The notes: generated by a model from the letters alone, not told the origin. A DNA stretch of 64,000 nt from Pseudomonas taiwanensis (GCF_013393345.1 NZ_QJRF01000048.1:1-64000); one strand, 5' to 3'; positions 1 through 8,051 are shown, counted from the stretch's first letter. A program made the numbers and translations.

Positions 1-714
1 CCGGTGATTACCGGCCGGACCTACAACGCCCACCAGCGACCGCCGTACGAGCTGCCGGCGCACAAGACGCGGATGTCTCTCAAGAGCCAGACCCACAAGG
101 GCAGCGGCTTCAACGAATTGCGCTACGAGGACGAGGCTGGGCAGGAAGAAATCTTCATCCATGCCCAGAAGGACCAGAACAACGTCGTCAACCACGACGA
201 GACCACCCAGGTCGGCCACGACCGCAGTGAACGCGTGGAGAACGATGAAACCGTCTCCATCGGCCACGACCGCAAGGAGGACGTCGGCAACGACGAGACC
301 ATCTCCATCGGCCGGCACCGCAAGGAAGACGTGGGCAAGAACGAGACCGTCGCCATCGGCCGCAACCGCCGCGTCACCATCGGCGGGCACAAGACCGAGA
401 CCATCACCAAGACCAAGGCCGAATCCATCGGCATGGCCAAGTTCCTCACCATCGGCGCGGCCTACCAGACCAGCGTCGGCGCTGCGATGAACACGTCCGT
501 GGGCCTGAGCCAGTCGGAACAGGTCGGCATCAACAAGTCGATTCTCGTCGGCAAGACCTACAGCACCACCGCAGGCGAGGAGTTCTCCGTCACCGTCGGC
601 AAGTCCAGCCTGGTCATGAAGGCCGACGGCACCGTGCTCATCAACGGCGTGAAGTTCGACTTCTCGGGCAGCGACCACATCCAGCTGTCGAGCAAGGTCA
701 TCGATCTCAACTAG
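1..714 (+). CDS. vgrG: VgrG type VI secretion spike, C-terminal part (5' end outside window)
   Basis: The reading frame is open from the first base, so this is the C-terminal 237 codons of a longer gene. VgrG trimers form the puncturing tip of the type VI secretion system and carry effectors. The visible part is the triple-stranded beta-helix: about residues 60-150 are a string of short repeats of the pattern V-G-N/H-D-E-T-x-x-I-G-x-x-R, followed by Ser/Thr/Gly-rich repeats and a closing stretch ending VIDLN. The N-terminal gp27/gp5-like domains lie upstream of the window. Genes for a DUF2169 protein, a PAAR-like protein, an effector and an immunity protein follow in the same direction, a standard vgrG cassette order. 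Confidence 0.9.
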   Translation, partial: PVITGRTYNAHQRPPYELPAHKTRMSLKSQTHKGSGFNELRYEDEAGQEEIFIHAQKDQNNVVNHDETTQVGHDRSERVENDETVSIGHDRKEDVGNDETISIGRHRKEDVGKNETVAIGRNRRVTIGGHKTETITKTKAESIGMAKFLTIGAAYQTSVGAAMNTSVGLSQSEQVGINKSILVGKTYSTTAGEEFSVTVGKSSLVMKADGTVLINGVKFDFSGSDHIQLSSKVIDLN

Positions 715-730
715 CGCAGGGAGCGCTGCC

Positions 731-2086
731 ATGGAATTCCGCAACCTCACGCCGTTCGGCGCGCTGAGCTATAGCGCACTGACTCCGGACGGCCAGGAAC
801 ATCCCGTCATCGCCATGAAGGTCGGTTACCGCCTGGAGCCGATCGCAAGCCAGCCCGGCCAATGCCGCGCCGTGGTCATGGACCAAGCCCCGTTGCCGCT
901 GTGCATGGCCGATACCTACTACGTCGAACCCGGTACCAGCGCCGTGCTCGAAGAAAGCGACCTGGCGCCGTTCAAGCCCTACTGCGATGTCATCGTCGTC
1001 GGTCACGCGCATGCGCCTACAGGGCGGCCCGCGGGCAGCTGGGAAGGCGGCCTACGCATCACGGCCACCCGTCCCACGCGCGAATTCCCCGACCCGCCGT
1101 TGCCGGCGCGACCGCGAGGTATCCGCCTCACGGCCGACGAACTGCGCGAGCACCAGATACAGGTGCAGGAGGCCCGGCGCCGCACCAGCGAACAGCGCAC
1201 CCCGCTCCTGCTGCTGGACAAGACCCTGCGCTTCACCGGCCCGCGCAAGTTTCGCCACGGCCTCATCGGCTGGCACCTCACCGAGCCGGAACCCGCCACC
1301 CGTGTTCCGCTGCGCTGGGAGCATGCCTTCGGTGGCGCCAGCCAGATACCCAATCCGCGCCATGCCGACGACCCCGAGTCACCGGAGTATCTGCTCAACG
1401 AAGTCTGCTTCAGCAACCCGCTGGGCTGCGGATGGTTGGAGTACCGCCACGAAAAGCTGCACTACCAGCAGACCGGCGACATGCTCGTGCGCCTACCTGC
1501 GCCGCAGATAGAGCACCTGGGCGAGCCCATCGAGCGTCTGCTGCACGCTCGCCATCCCGCAAGCCCGCTCGATGCCCCAGCCATGGCCGACGTGGCCGCC
1601 AGCTACGGCCGCACGCCCGCCGGCTTCGGCGTTGTCGGCCGCGCCTGGGCACCGCGCCTGGCCCTGGCCGGCACCTACGACCAGGCGTGGGAGGACAACC
1701 ACTGGCCCGGTCTACCGCAGGACTTCGACTTCACCTACTGGAACGGCGCCCCGCGCGACCAGCAGATTGCATACCCGACGCCGGACGCGCGCATCGAGCT
1801 GTTCAACCTGGTCGATCCGCTGTGGAGTGTTGACGGGCGCTGCGACATCCAGTTGCCCGGGCACCGCCCCTTCGTGCTCCTGCGCTTGGACAACGGCGTG
1901 ATGCTGCCGCTGCCCATGCTCACCGACACCCTGCGCATCGACACCGACGCCATGACCCTGGCGATGACCCACCGCATCAGCCTGCCGGGCGCCTTGGACA
2001 TCCGCGTGCTCGAAGCCCGCTTCGAGACCGACCCGGGTGCACCCCTCCTCCGCCGCGCCCCACGCCACGACGAGGAGCACGCCTGA
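731..2086 (+). CDS. DUF2169 family T6SS accessory protein
   Basis: A 451-residue protein starting 16 bases after vgrG. It opens MEFRNLTPFGALSYSALTPD and contains the family-typical stretch G-S-W-E-G-G-L-R-I-T near residue 104 and R-x-F-x-D-P-P just after it. DUF2169 proteins are found almost only in vgrG cassettes that also encode DUF4150/PAAR-like proteins, and they are thought to act as adaptors or chaperones that load the effector on the spike. No signal peptide or membrane segment is visible, consistent with a cytoplasmic role. A decayed copy of part of this gene lies near 5.6 kb. The family call is by recognition; the adaptor role is inferred from the family. Confidence 0.85.
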   Translation: MEFRNLTPFGALSYSALTPDGQEHPVIAMKVGYRLEPIASQPGQCRAVVMDQAPLPLCMADTYYVEPGTSAVLEESDLAPFKPYCDVIVVGHAHAPTGRPAGSWEGGLRITATRPTREFPDPPLPARPRGIRLTADELREHQIQVQEARRRTSEQRTPLLLLDKTLRFTGPRKFRHGLIGWHLTEPEPATRVPLRWEHAFGGASQIPNPRHADDPESPEYLLNEVCFSNPLGCGWLEYRHEKLHYQQTGDMLVRLPAPQIEHLGEPIERLLHARHPASPLDAPAMADVAASYGRTPAGFGVVGRAWAPRLALAGTYDQAWEDNHWPGLPQDFDFTYWNGAPRDQQIAYPTPDARIELFNLVDPLWSVDGRCDIQLPGHRPFVLLRLDNGVMLPLPMLTDTLRIDTDAMTLAMTHRISLPGALDIRVLEARFETDPGAPLLRRAPRHDEEHA

Positions 2087-2087
2087 C

Positions 2088-2444
2088 ATGGCCGACAACG
2101 TAATGGCGCGCAAGCAGGGCAAATGGACGGTCGTCAGTATCGCCCCCGACGTGTGCAAAACCCCGATGGGCAGCAGCATTCCGCCCGTGCCCTATCCGGT
2201 TACTGCCGAACTTCAGACCAGCACCGGCGTGGCCACCAGCGTGCGCGCCAACGGCCACCCAGTGGTCATCTACAAGCGCAGCTATACGCCCCAGACCCTC
2301 GGGGACTCGGCCGGTGCTGCCAAGGGCATCAAGAGCGGCACCGTGGAAGGCAAATGCCACCCACTGGAACACACCAACAGCGTGCTCGCCGAGGGGTGCT
2401 ACCTGATCCGCCATGGCGATCAGTTCTGGATGAATGGGGTGTAG
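2088..2444 (+). CDS. DUF4150 PAAR-like spike-tip protein
   Basis: A 118-residue protein starting MADNVMARKQGKW; the ATG is one base after the DUF2169 stop, so an upstream in-frame ATG at 2037, inside that gene, is not preferred. The composition (PMGSSIPPVPYPV near residue 27, then GHPVVIYKRSYTP and a C-terminal GDQFWMNGV) matches DUF4150, a PAAR-like family that sharpens the VgrG tip and links effectors to it. In many cassettes this domain is fused to the toxin; here it is a separate polypeptide whose stop lies three bases before the effector start, implying translational coupling. Confidence 0.85.
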   Translation: MADNVMARKQGKWTVVSIAPDVCKTPMGSSIPPVPYPVTAELQTSTGVATSVRANGHPVVIYKRSYTPQTLGDSAGAAKGIKSGTVEGKCHPLEHTNSVLAEGCYLIRHGDQFWMNGV

Positions 2445-2447
2445 GTC

Positions 2448-3953
2448 GTGGCAAAAACCCTCATCGTCAGCAAAAGCATGACACCCGTTGGCAATGGCAG
2501 AACCCTTGGCACCTACCGCACAGCCGGCGGAGTGACAGTACAGAACTACCAGGACAACAGCGTCACCACCCAGGTTGAGTTGAGCTACGCGGAATACGCA
2601 GATTTCCGTACGAAATTCGCCGAAAAATTCGGCGTGAAATTGCCGAACTACCTCGAGCCCGAACTCGGCAAGGGCGCCGTCGGCGCCACCAACCCCAATG
2701 GCAACACGGTGGGGAGGGTCGTTGGCGAAGTCGTGGCCGCCAAAGGCGGTGCCGGCGGCTCCAACCCTCCGGTGGCCGTAGAGGGTGTTCTGGGCGATAA
2801 GCTACTGGACGGTCTGCAGACGGGACTGGATGTCGTTGGCCTGATACCCGGGGTTGGCGAATTCGCCGACCTCGCCAACGCCGGCGTTAGCCTGGCCCGC
2901 GGCGACTATGCGGGCGCAGCCCTGTCCTTGGCCTCGGCCATTCCCTTCGCGGGCTGGCTGGGCACGGCAGGGAAAGTCGGACGGCGTGGCGCGAAGGCGG
3001 CCGCCGAAGGCACGGCCAACACTACCAAGGAAGGGGAGAAGCTTGCGGCCGTCCCCAAGAGTAAATCCGGTGGTAAGGGGCGAGGAAAACGCAAGAAGGA
3101 CCCATGCAAGCCCTTGCAGAACGGTGTTCCTGGAAATAATTACAGGGGGGGCAGGCACGGAAATATAAAAAAAGGTGGGTATTCCTATCAGCCACGCAGA
3201 GAATCACATCATATGCCCGCGGACGCCGCTTATACGAAAGTAAATGGAAAGTCAGTAAGTTCAGAATCAAAGCCATCTATACAAATGGATAAGGGTGATC
3301 ATGAGCGAAGTGCAAGCTGGGGTAGCTCATCTGAAGCGGACAAATATAGGAAGCAGCAGGAGAAACTGATGAAGGGAGGAAAGGCCGGATACTATGCTGC
3401 ACTAATGATGGATATAACTGATGTACGATCAAAATTCGGTGACAAGTACGATGAGGCAATAGCACAAATGTTAGCCTGGGCTAAAGGGGTATATCTGATG
3501 ACTGACAAGGGCGTTTGGCTTGCTGAGATGGCGACAATCCTAAATTCACCTCGAAATAAGGGGAGCGCCAAGGCATTTCATGACTTAGTCTACGATGCTC
3601 CATTGGGCGAAGGTTCCGATGTAGTCGAAGCATTGATGAGAAGCTTCTTGACTCCTTTCGATTCATCCGTCATGCAAGCATGTATAACGGTACTTTCTGG
3701 CGTAAGTTTTAGTGACTATATTGATGCTTATCTCAAGATATTTCCAACACTAATAAGGCAGGATCCAGATTCGGCGCTAAGTTTGCTCGACTACCCAGGC
3801 TACGAAATGAGTGAAAGTCAGATTTCAAAGATAAAAAATCGAATAAGGGAAATCGACCCATCTGGCGCCCTTAAAAAAGAACTGGACTATCAAATCAGCA
3901 GTTTCAACCTTAAAGACGACTACCCTTTTTCTAGCATTTATTATCAAGATTAG
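2448..3953 (+). CDS. Probable T6SS effector with SHH-type HNH/EndoVII nuclease domain
   Basis: A 501-residue protein from a GTG start three bases after the DUF4150 stop. Residues 1-75 form a small N-terminal domain. Residues 115-185 are a glycine/alanine-rich hydrophobic segment (DVVGLIPGVGEFADLANAG) of the kind that precedes polymorphic toxins. A basic linker (KSGGKGRGKRKKD) leads to a nuclease-like region at about 230-347 with SHHMP (SHH 253-255), PSIQMDKGDHE (H285) and ASWGSS, which matches my recollection of the Tox-SHH branch of the HNH/EndoVII superfamily. An unassigned 150-residue tail (about 348-501) follows, where such toxins usually end. Base composition becomes AT-rich from about codon 230, suggesting the toxic C-terminus was swapped onto a resident N-terminus. 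Target DNA or RNA is inferred. Confidence 0.72.
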   Translation: MAKTLIVSKSMTPVGNGRTLGTYRTAGGVTVQNYQDNSVTTQVELSYAEYADFRTKFAEKFGVKLPNYLEPELGKGAVGATNPNGNTVGRVVGEVVAAKGGAGGSNPPVAVEGVLGDKLLDGLQTGLDVVGLIPGVGEFADLANAGVSLARGDYAGAALSLASAIPFAGWLGTAGKVGRRGAKAAAEGTANTTKEGEKLAAVPKSKSGGKGRGKRKKDPCKPLQNGVPGNNYRGGRHGNIKKGGYSYQPRRESHHMPADAAYTKVNGKSVSSESKPSIQMDKGDHERSASWGSSSEADKYRKQQEKLMKGGKAGYYAALMMDITDVRSKFGDKYDEAIAQMLAWAKGVYLMTDKGVWLAEMATILNSPRNKGSAKAFHDLVYDAPLGEGSDVVEALMRSFLTPFDSSVMQACITVLSGVSFSDYIDAYLKIFPTLIRQDPDSALSLLDYPGYEMSESQISKIKNRIREIDPSGALKKELDYQISSFNLKDDYPFSSIYYQD

Positions 3954-3967
3954 ATTCAGGAGTAAAA

Positions 3968-4417
3968 ATGGACGAGATTCTTAAAGATTTTCTCATAGAA
4001 GGTGAAAAAATATTGCAGGTTCAGCCATTCGACTTCTTCCCTGACCCAAGCGAAGCGGAAGGCAATGATGGAATACTTGCCCTGTATTTTGTCATATGGT
4101 CAGCATCTCGCCATATTCTTATGAATGGAGGGGATGTATTGCAGGCAGCACAGGTTTCGAGCGATTTCTCTGGAAAAATGCGTGCAATCAGAGATTTGCT
4201 GGGGGAAACATTATTGCCGTCTATCTATACAGAGATAGGAAATAAATTTACTCAACAATATTATCGCCCGGGTGGGAAGCACTTCTATCTTGCAGACTTT
4301 GCAGCGACCTTTCCAGATTGTGAGAGGTTTGAGGATGTCCCCGACAGCGAAGTCAACTACAAGGTGATCGTATCGATATTAGATGAGCGCTTTAACGAAT
4401 GGAAAAGTAGCCTTTGA
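3968..4417 (+). CDS. Presumed immunity protein for the adjacent effector
   Basis: A 149-residue acidic cytoplasmic protein 14 bases downstream of the effector, with a gAG-rich ribosome site (caggag) before the ATG. No signal peptide or membrane segment is visible. It starts MDEILKDFLIEGEKIL and appears mostly alpha-helical. I do not recognise a family. Its position directly after the toxin, similar low GC content and small size are the usual marks of a cognate immunity protein that would bind and block the nuclease in the producing cell. The function is inferred entirely from context. Confidence 0.6.
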   Translation: MDEILKDFLIEGEKILQVQPFDFFPDPSEAEGNDGILALYFVIWSASRHILMNGGDVLQAAQVSSDFSGKMRAIRDLLGETLLPSIYTEIGNKFTQQYYRPGGKHFYLADFAATFPDCERFEDVPDSEVNYKVIVSILDERFNEWKSSL

Positions 4418-5045
4418 CGCATGCGATTCCGGCGGGAGCGAGGTAGTTCATGCGTTTGGTGGAGAGGCCCTGTGAAGCGAATCCAGGTGGACGCATGCCC
4501 ATCTATCATCCGTGGAAAGGAATGCTCTAGGCGACCAAGATGTACTTCGACAAAGCGCGCTCCCGATGGCCGCCCCTCATTCGCTGGCATCAACATGTGC
4601 AGTGACCACCTCGGGAATTCAATGGCTTGGAGAGGCCCGTTGCCTTTCGGCCTGAGCTTCGACGATCCCCCTCCATCTTCGAAGCGCCTCTTGCCTGTAA
4701 CGCTGATCACTTGGACGACAACAAGACTTTCAGAGTCGCTCGCTGGTTCTTCCCTGATTTTTGACATGGGTGAACTTCGACAACCTGGACAACTTCATCG
4801 AGTCGGTTCGTATACTTCGCGCCGGGCACAGAGATGATCTGATCGACTGAATTTAAGTCCGGAAGATATGCCTGAAAAAAAGTATAATTAACTTGCAATT
4901 CAGAACGATTCGCAGATGGTGAAAGAAGGCTGGAACGTGGGGAGAATATTGGAGAAGGGGAGCGCTCGGACATACTTGAATGTCCTGACAAATGCGAGCA
5001 TTGACTACAACATTGGCCCACAGATACCGCATTGAGAAGGTGGCA
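4418..5045 (+). other. Non-coding stretch with possible gene debris
   Basis: No convincing intact gene. Short protein-like runs appear in shifting frames: MYFDKARSRWPPLIRW around 4540-4590, and FDNLDNFIESVRILRAGH around 4777-4830 ending at a TGA near 4846. The one longer open frame (4421-4837) has a Ser/Arg/Pro-rich composition that does not look like a protein. I read this as remnants of one or more immunity or toxin genes; that is inference. Confidence 0.4.
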
Positions 5046-5528
5046 ATGAAAATTGACAAGGCCGAAGCGAGAGAAGACTTTGATGAATTCCTGATGGCCA
5101 TGGACGACCAACTTGAGTGGTTGGAAGGCGAGGCTTCGAAGAGAGGGGTTCTGCTAGACAAATCTTCGGATATACCCGAAGAAATCGAGAGGCTTTTTGA
5201 TCTAATGTCGGAAAACATGAGCGAGGACGACGTTTCGCGCTTGCTCGTAGTATTTGGCCGATATCTAGGAGAGTACGTACGCATTAATCATGGAGGAAAG
5301 TGGGTCCTTCCGCTCGAAGACGAGAAGAATATAAATTTCAATATCCCAGTCATTACAGGGCATTCGAAGGTGCAAGGACTTGAGTTCGCCCCAATAAGGG
5401 TAATGCGAGCCTATTCTCTTCGTCGGAATGCAGGTGTAATACGCAAGGCAATAGAAAACCACATTTCCCCTCAAATATTGGACCTAAGTGAAGAGTTGGC
5501 GCGAGAGAATGCTGCTAAAGGAGAATAG
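5046..5528 (+). CDS. Orphan immunity-like protein, family not recognised
   Basis: 160 residues. The ATG at 5046 was chosen over an upstream in-frame ATG at 4992 because it has a ribosome site (gagaagg) nine bases upstream and begins a natural helix (MKIDKAEAREDFDEFLMAMDD). The middle has a recognisable pattern, FGRYLGEYVRINHGGKW followed by LPLEDEKNINFN and PVITGHSKVQG, as in several small proteins that accompany polymorphic toxins. No signal peptide or membrane segment is visible. No toxin gene lies next to it, so if it is an immunity gene it is an orphan kept for protection against neighbours. The role is inferred. Confidence 0.55.
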   Translation: MKIDKAEAREDFDEFLMAMDDQLEWLEGEASKRGVLLDKSSDIPEEIERLFDLMSENMSEDDVSRLLVVFGRYLGEYVRINHGGKWVLPLEDEKNINFNIPVITGHSKVQGLEFAPIRVMRAYSLRRNAGVIRKAIENHISPQILDLSEELARENAAKGE

Positions 5529-5607
5529 TTTAGGAGTGTGCTGGTGAAATTTGAGAGGCTAGGCGCGGCTAGTCGAATTGGAACTCCAAGTCCGTACTAC
5601 CGCCTGG

Positions 5608-5690
5608 GGTAAGCTGCCTGGAGGCAAAAGGCCGCCTGCGCATCACCGTCACCCGCCCTAGGCGAGAACTCCCCGACCCGCCCATTCAAC
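5608..5690 (+). pseudogene. Fragment of a second DUF2169 gene
   Basis: One frame here reads LRITVTRPRRELPDPPI, which lines up with LRITATRPTREFPDPPL of the intact DUF2169 protein encoded near 1050-1110. Nucleotides match well over about 75 bases, while the flanks do not align and a stop closes the frame at 5726. This is a remnant of another vgrG-type cassette whose remainder was lost, left between orphan immunity genes. Confidence 0.7.
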
Positions 5691-5739
5691 CGGTGCAAAG
5701 CTGGGCGAAACCTATCTCCCACCGTTGAAGCAATAAAAC

Positions 5740-6171
5740 ATGAAAAAGCCACTTACAGAACAGCAACTCAGCTCACTGAAAGAACATTCCAAAGAAGGGC
5801 GAGCCTACTGGCAGTCTGGAAAAATAGCGTTAGCTGAAGAACAACTCCTACTAGCGTGGTCTATCATCCCTGAGCCAAAGAAAGAATACGATTACGCCCA
5901 GTCTCTGTCTCGAGGCCTAGTCATCTTCTATAGAGATGTCAAAAATTACGAAAAAGCAAAGTCATGGATTCCGGTAATGGCAGACATGTATGGCGCAGCA
6001 TCCGACCCATCCGTGCAGCTCCTTGCCGGAACAGTGCATTTCGATGCGGAGGAATTCGAGCTCGCATATGCGCTATTCAAGAGTCTGTACGACAGCTTCG
6101 GAAAACGCCCTTTCCAAGGTGAAGAAAAGAAATATCTGGAATTCTTGAAAGCAAGATTGAAGGAGAAATAG
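5740..6171 (+). CDS. TPR-like small protein, probable immunity protein
   Basis: 143 residues, all helical in appearance, with repeated helix pairs of tetratricopeptide-like spacing (EGRAYWQSGKIALAEEQLLLAW, then YEKAKSWIPVMADMYG, then FDAEEFELAYALFKSLYDSFG). No signal peptide. It is followed after one base by a second protein of equal length and similar organisation, so the two probably form a transcription unit. Pairs of small TPR-type proteins behind polymorphic toxins are commonly immunity proteins; no toxin is adjacent here, so this pair may be an orphan. The fold is suggested by sequence pattern only. Confidence 0.6.
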   Translation: MKKPLTEQQLSSLKEHSKEGRAYWQSGKIALAEEQLLLAWSIIPEPKKEYDYAQSLSRGLVIFYRDVKNYEKAKSWIPVMADMYGAASDPSVQLLAGTVHFDAEEFELAYALFKSLYDSFGKRPFQGEEKKYLEFLKARLKEK

Positions 6172-6172
6172 A

Positions 6173-6604
6173 GTGGAGCTTCCACCAAAAATATACGACG
6201 AGGTTGACGCCCTTTCCACGAAAGGCAACGACCTGATGGACGACGAGCACTTTGATGCCGCCATTGAGCAATGGACGCAGGCGCTTGACCTACTACTTGA
6301 GCCCAAGGTGGCCTGGGAGGCCTACATGTGGCTGTCTGCTTCCATTGGTGACGCCCAGTATCAGAAGATGAACTACGAGCTTGCATGCAACAGCTTTTTG
6401 GATGCACTGAATGCGCCCGGCGGAGTTGAGAATCCGTTCGTGCATTTCCGTCTTGGACAGTGCCAGCTGATATTAGGAAATGAAACCCTCGGAGTTGAGT
6501 CCTTACTGAAGGCCTATATGCTGGATGGCGAGGACATCTTCATGGCGGAAGACGACGGCGTGACCTTCCTGAAGACTCTCCAAGACAGAAAGCTCATCGA
6601 TTGA
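6173..6604 (+). CDS. TPR-like small protein, probable immunity protein (second of pair)
   Basis: 143 residues from a GTG start one base after the preceding stop; the end of the upstream gene (aaggagaaa) supplies the ribosome site. Helix pairs such as KGNDLMDDEHFDAAIEQWTQAL, AYMWLSASIGDAQYQKMNYELACNSFLDAL and PFVHFRLGQCQLILGN have TPR character. It is the same length as its upstream neighbour and looks like a diverged duplicate. The context of orphan immunity genes suggests protection against T6SS or Rhs toxins; that is inference. Confidence 0.6.
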   Translation: MELPPKIYDEVDALSTKGNDLMDDEHFDAAIEQWTQALDLLLEPKVAWEAYMWLSASIGDAQYQKMNYELACNSFLDALNAPGGVENPFVHFRLGQCQLILGNETLGVESLLKAYMLDGEDIFMAEDDGVTFLKTLQDRKLID

Positions 6605-6750
6605 GCATGCGCCGCCTAGTCCCTCCGCACCTTCTGCCGTAGCCAATTCGAGTCGACACATTGATTTGAGTGTTATGGATCAATTGGCGGCGCTCAAAAT
6701 TGAAAGTGCTGACGCAGCCAGAAATTCATTACTACTTCAGACCATACTTA

Positions 6751-6771
6751 AAAAGGGGACGGATTTATTTT
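6751..6771 (+). repeat. ggggacggatttatt-type repeat, first copy
   Basis: The motif GGGGACGGATTTATTTT is on the plus strand here. A related motif (GGGGACAGATTCTTTC) is on the opposite strand at 8010-8027, so the two form a loose inverted pair around the decayed membrane gene and the tRNA-like fragment. Motifs of this kind are dispersed in Pseudomonas genomes; no transposase gene accompanies them here. Confidence 0.45.
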
Positions 6772-6858
6772 AGTTACTCTAAATACACCTTGCTCGCCAT
6801 TCTCCATACGCACAAGGAAAACTTGTATATAAATTAATTCTTCCGCTCTCCTTATTAC

Positions 6859-7448
6859 CTAACCGAACTCTTTACCACGACACCAATAAGACTTAAAGCA
6901 CCCCCACCACGCAAGAAAACTCATAAAAAAGCCAATTGAATATATTTTACCAGCCATCACTGGAATCAAAATATTGGGAAGAACACATATCGGAAGCAAG
7001 ACCAGCTCAGGCCAAAACTCGAAACCAAATATCGTAGTAATCGCCGCATAGACAGCTACAGTCCCCATCACCAATCCATACACCAGAGAAACCGCTGCAC
7101 AAATGTAGTGAGGCCTAACTTTTTTTGGAGAGCGAAGAGAAAATTAAAAATGAGAAACCAATGCACTGAACATTGCAGAAAAATAGAAAATTAGTGTAAA
7201 TATTTCTACCGAAAACGGTGAACTACCAACACTTTGAACACCTCGTTTTATCTCTGAGTTATCAACCAAACTCAGCAAAACAAAGGCCAGCGCCGAATTA
7301 CCCAAAAAATAACCAAAGCTATCCCTGAGCAAGTCAACTTCGCTGGACGCCACATCAATTACACCAGCCGGCCTATATAGCATTTTCACTGACACACTAA
7401 GGGCATTGAAGTAGCTTCCACAAACAACCTAGCCATATCAGCAAGCAT
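6859..7448 (-). pseudogene. Broken membrane-protein gene (frameshift plus nonsense)
   Basis: An ATG at 7448 has an excellent AGGAGG ribosome site seven bases upstream and begins MLADMARLFVEATSMPLV, but that frame stops at once (TGA at 7388-7386). A shifted frame continues naturally (SVKMLYRPAGVIDVASSEVD, then LGNSALAFVLLSLV and other hydrophobic runs) to a TAA at 7146-7144. The same frame then stays open to 6859 with two or three more membrane helices. Read together, this is one membrane protein of roughly 190 residues interrupted by a frameshift and an in-frame stop. The family is unknown. Alternatively these are two or three small overlapping genes. Confidence 0.5.
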
Positions 7449-8051
7449 ACATATGCCTCCTCAGCTTGCGTTTCAATTGCAGCCCACTTGTTTAGCAAAA
7501 GAGACCAGCACGGCCCTGGCGCTGCTAAGGACTACATCCGTGCTAGCCAACGCTCGTCGGATTGAGCACTTGCAGCTTGAACGGGAACTAGCCGCGACTG
7601 TTTACCATTTAGCAGCCTAGTCAGACCACCCGGTAAACATGGCGCCGAAGAGGTACGCCGGTACTTCATTCGTTGTAACGCTAATGAGCCAAACAACCGC
7701 CATAGGCATCAGACCCCGACACTTTGGCGGCGTCGAAAAAGTGTCGAAATCACAGACCATCAATGGTCGACACTTACCAGATAGGAAGATTAGAAAGCCC
7801 CTAATTGACCCTCTAAAGATCAGCAACGAGCAACGCTTGAAACAGGTTCAATTCCCTTCGCCCGCTCCAACTTCCTCAGATCAAGGCTCGCTCACTGGGC
7901 TTTTTTCGTTTCTGGGCTGCTGAAGCTGAACAAAACCCGCGTTACCTCTTATGCGCACGTCTCTGGCACAGCCGATTTCGGTACGGTCCCCAGACGAGGA
8001 ATAGAGGACAGAAAGAATCTGTCCCCCTCCTATCTCCTTCCGCTACACGAC
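7449..8051. other. Intergenic accessory DNA without a recognisable gene
   Basis: Apart from the tRNA-Gly-like fragment, this holds repeated GTGTCG/CGACAC half-sites between about 7717 and 7776 (cgacacttt, gtgtcgaaa, cgacactta) and the second copy of the ggggacagatt repeat at 8010-8027 (minus strand). A 94-codon open frame at 7639-7923 has no protein-like character. I see no integrase gene. Confidence 0.4.
7845..7869 (+). other. tRNA-Gly 3'-end-like fragment, possible attachment-site remnant
   Basis: The stretch ending TTCGCCCGCTCCA reads like the T-arm, acceptor strand and CCA of a bacterial tRNA-Gly, differing from the usual T-loop by an A in TTCAATT. The rest of a tRNA (anticodon arm, D arm, 5' acceptor strand) is absent upstream. 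Such 3' tRNA fragments are left as the second boundary of islands integrated at tRNA genes. The match is from memory and is not proven to be an att site. Confidence 0.5.

Noticed and set aside
4421-4837. 138-codon open frame after the effector immunity gene
   Set aside because: Ser/Arg/Pro/Trp-rich composition, no ribosome site, and better protein-like runs in other frames; treated as decayed DNA.
7845-7869. Intact tRNA-Gly gene
   Set aside because: Only the T-arm and 3' acceptor end are present, the T-stem pairs poorly, and no anticodon arm or D arm precedes it.
7639-7923. 94-codon plus-strand open frame
   Set aside because: It runs through the tRNA-Gly-like fragment and short CGACAC repeats and has no protein character or ribosome site.
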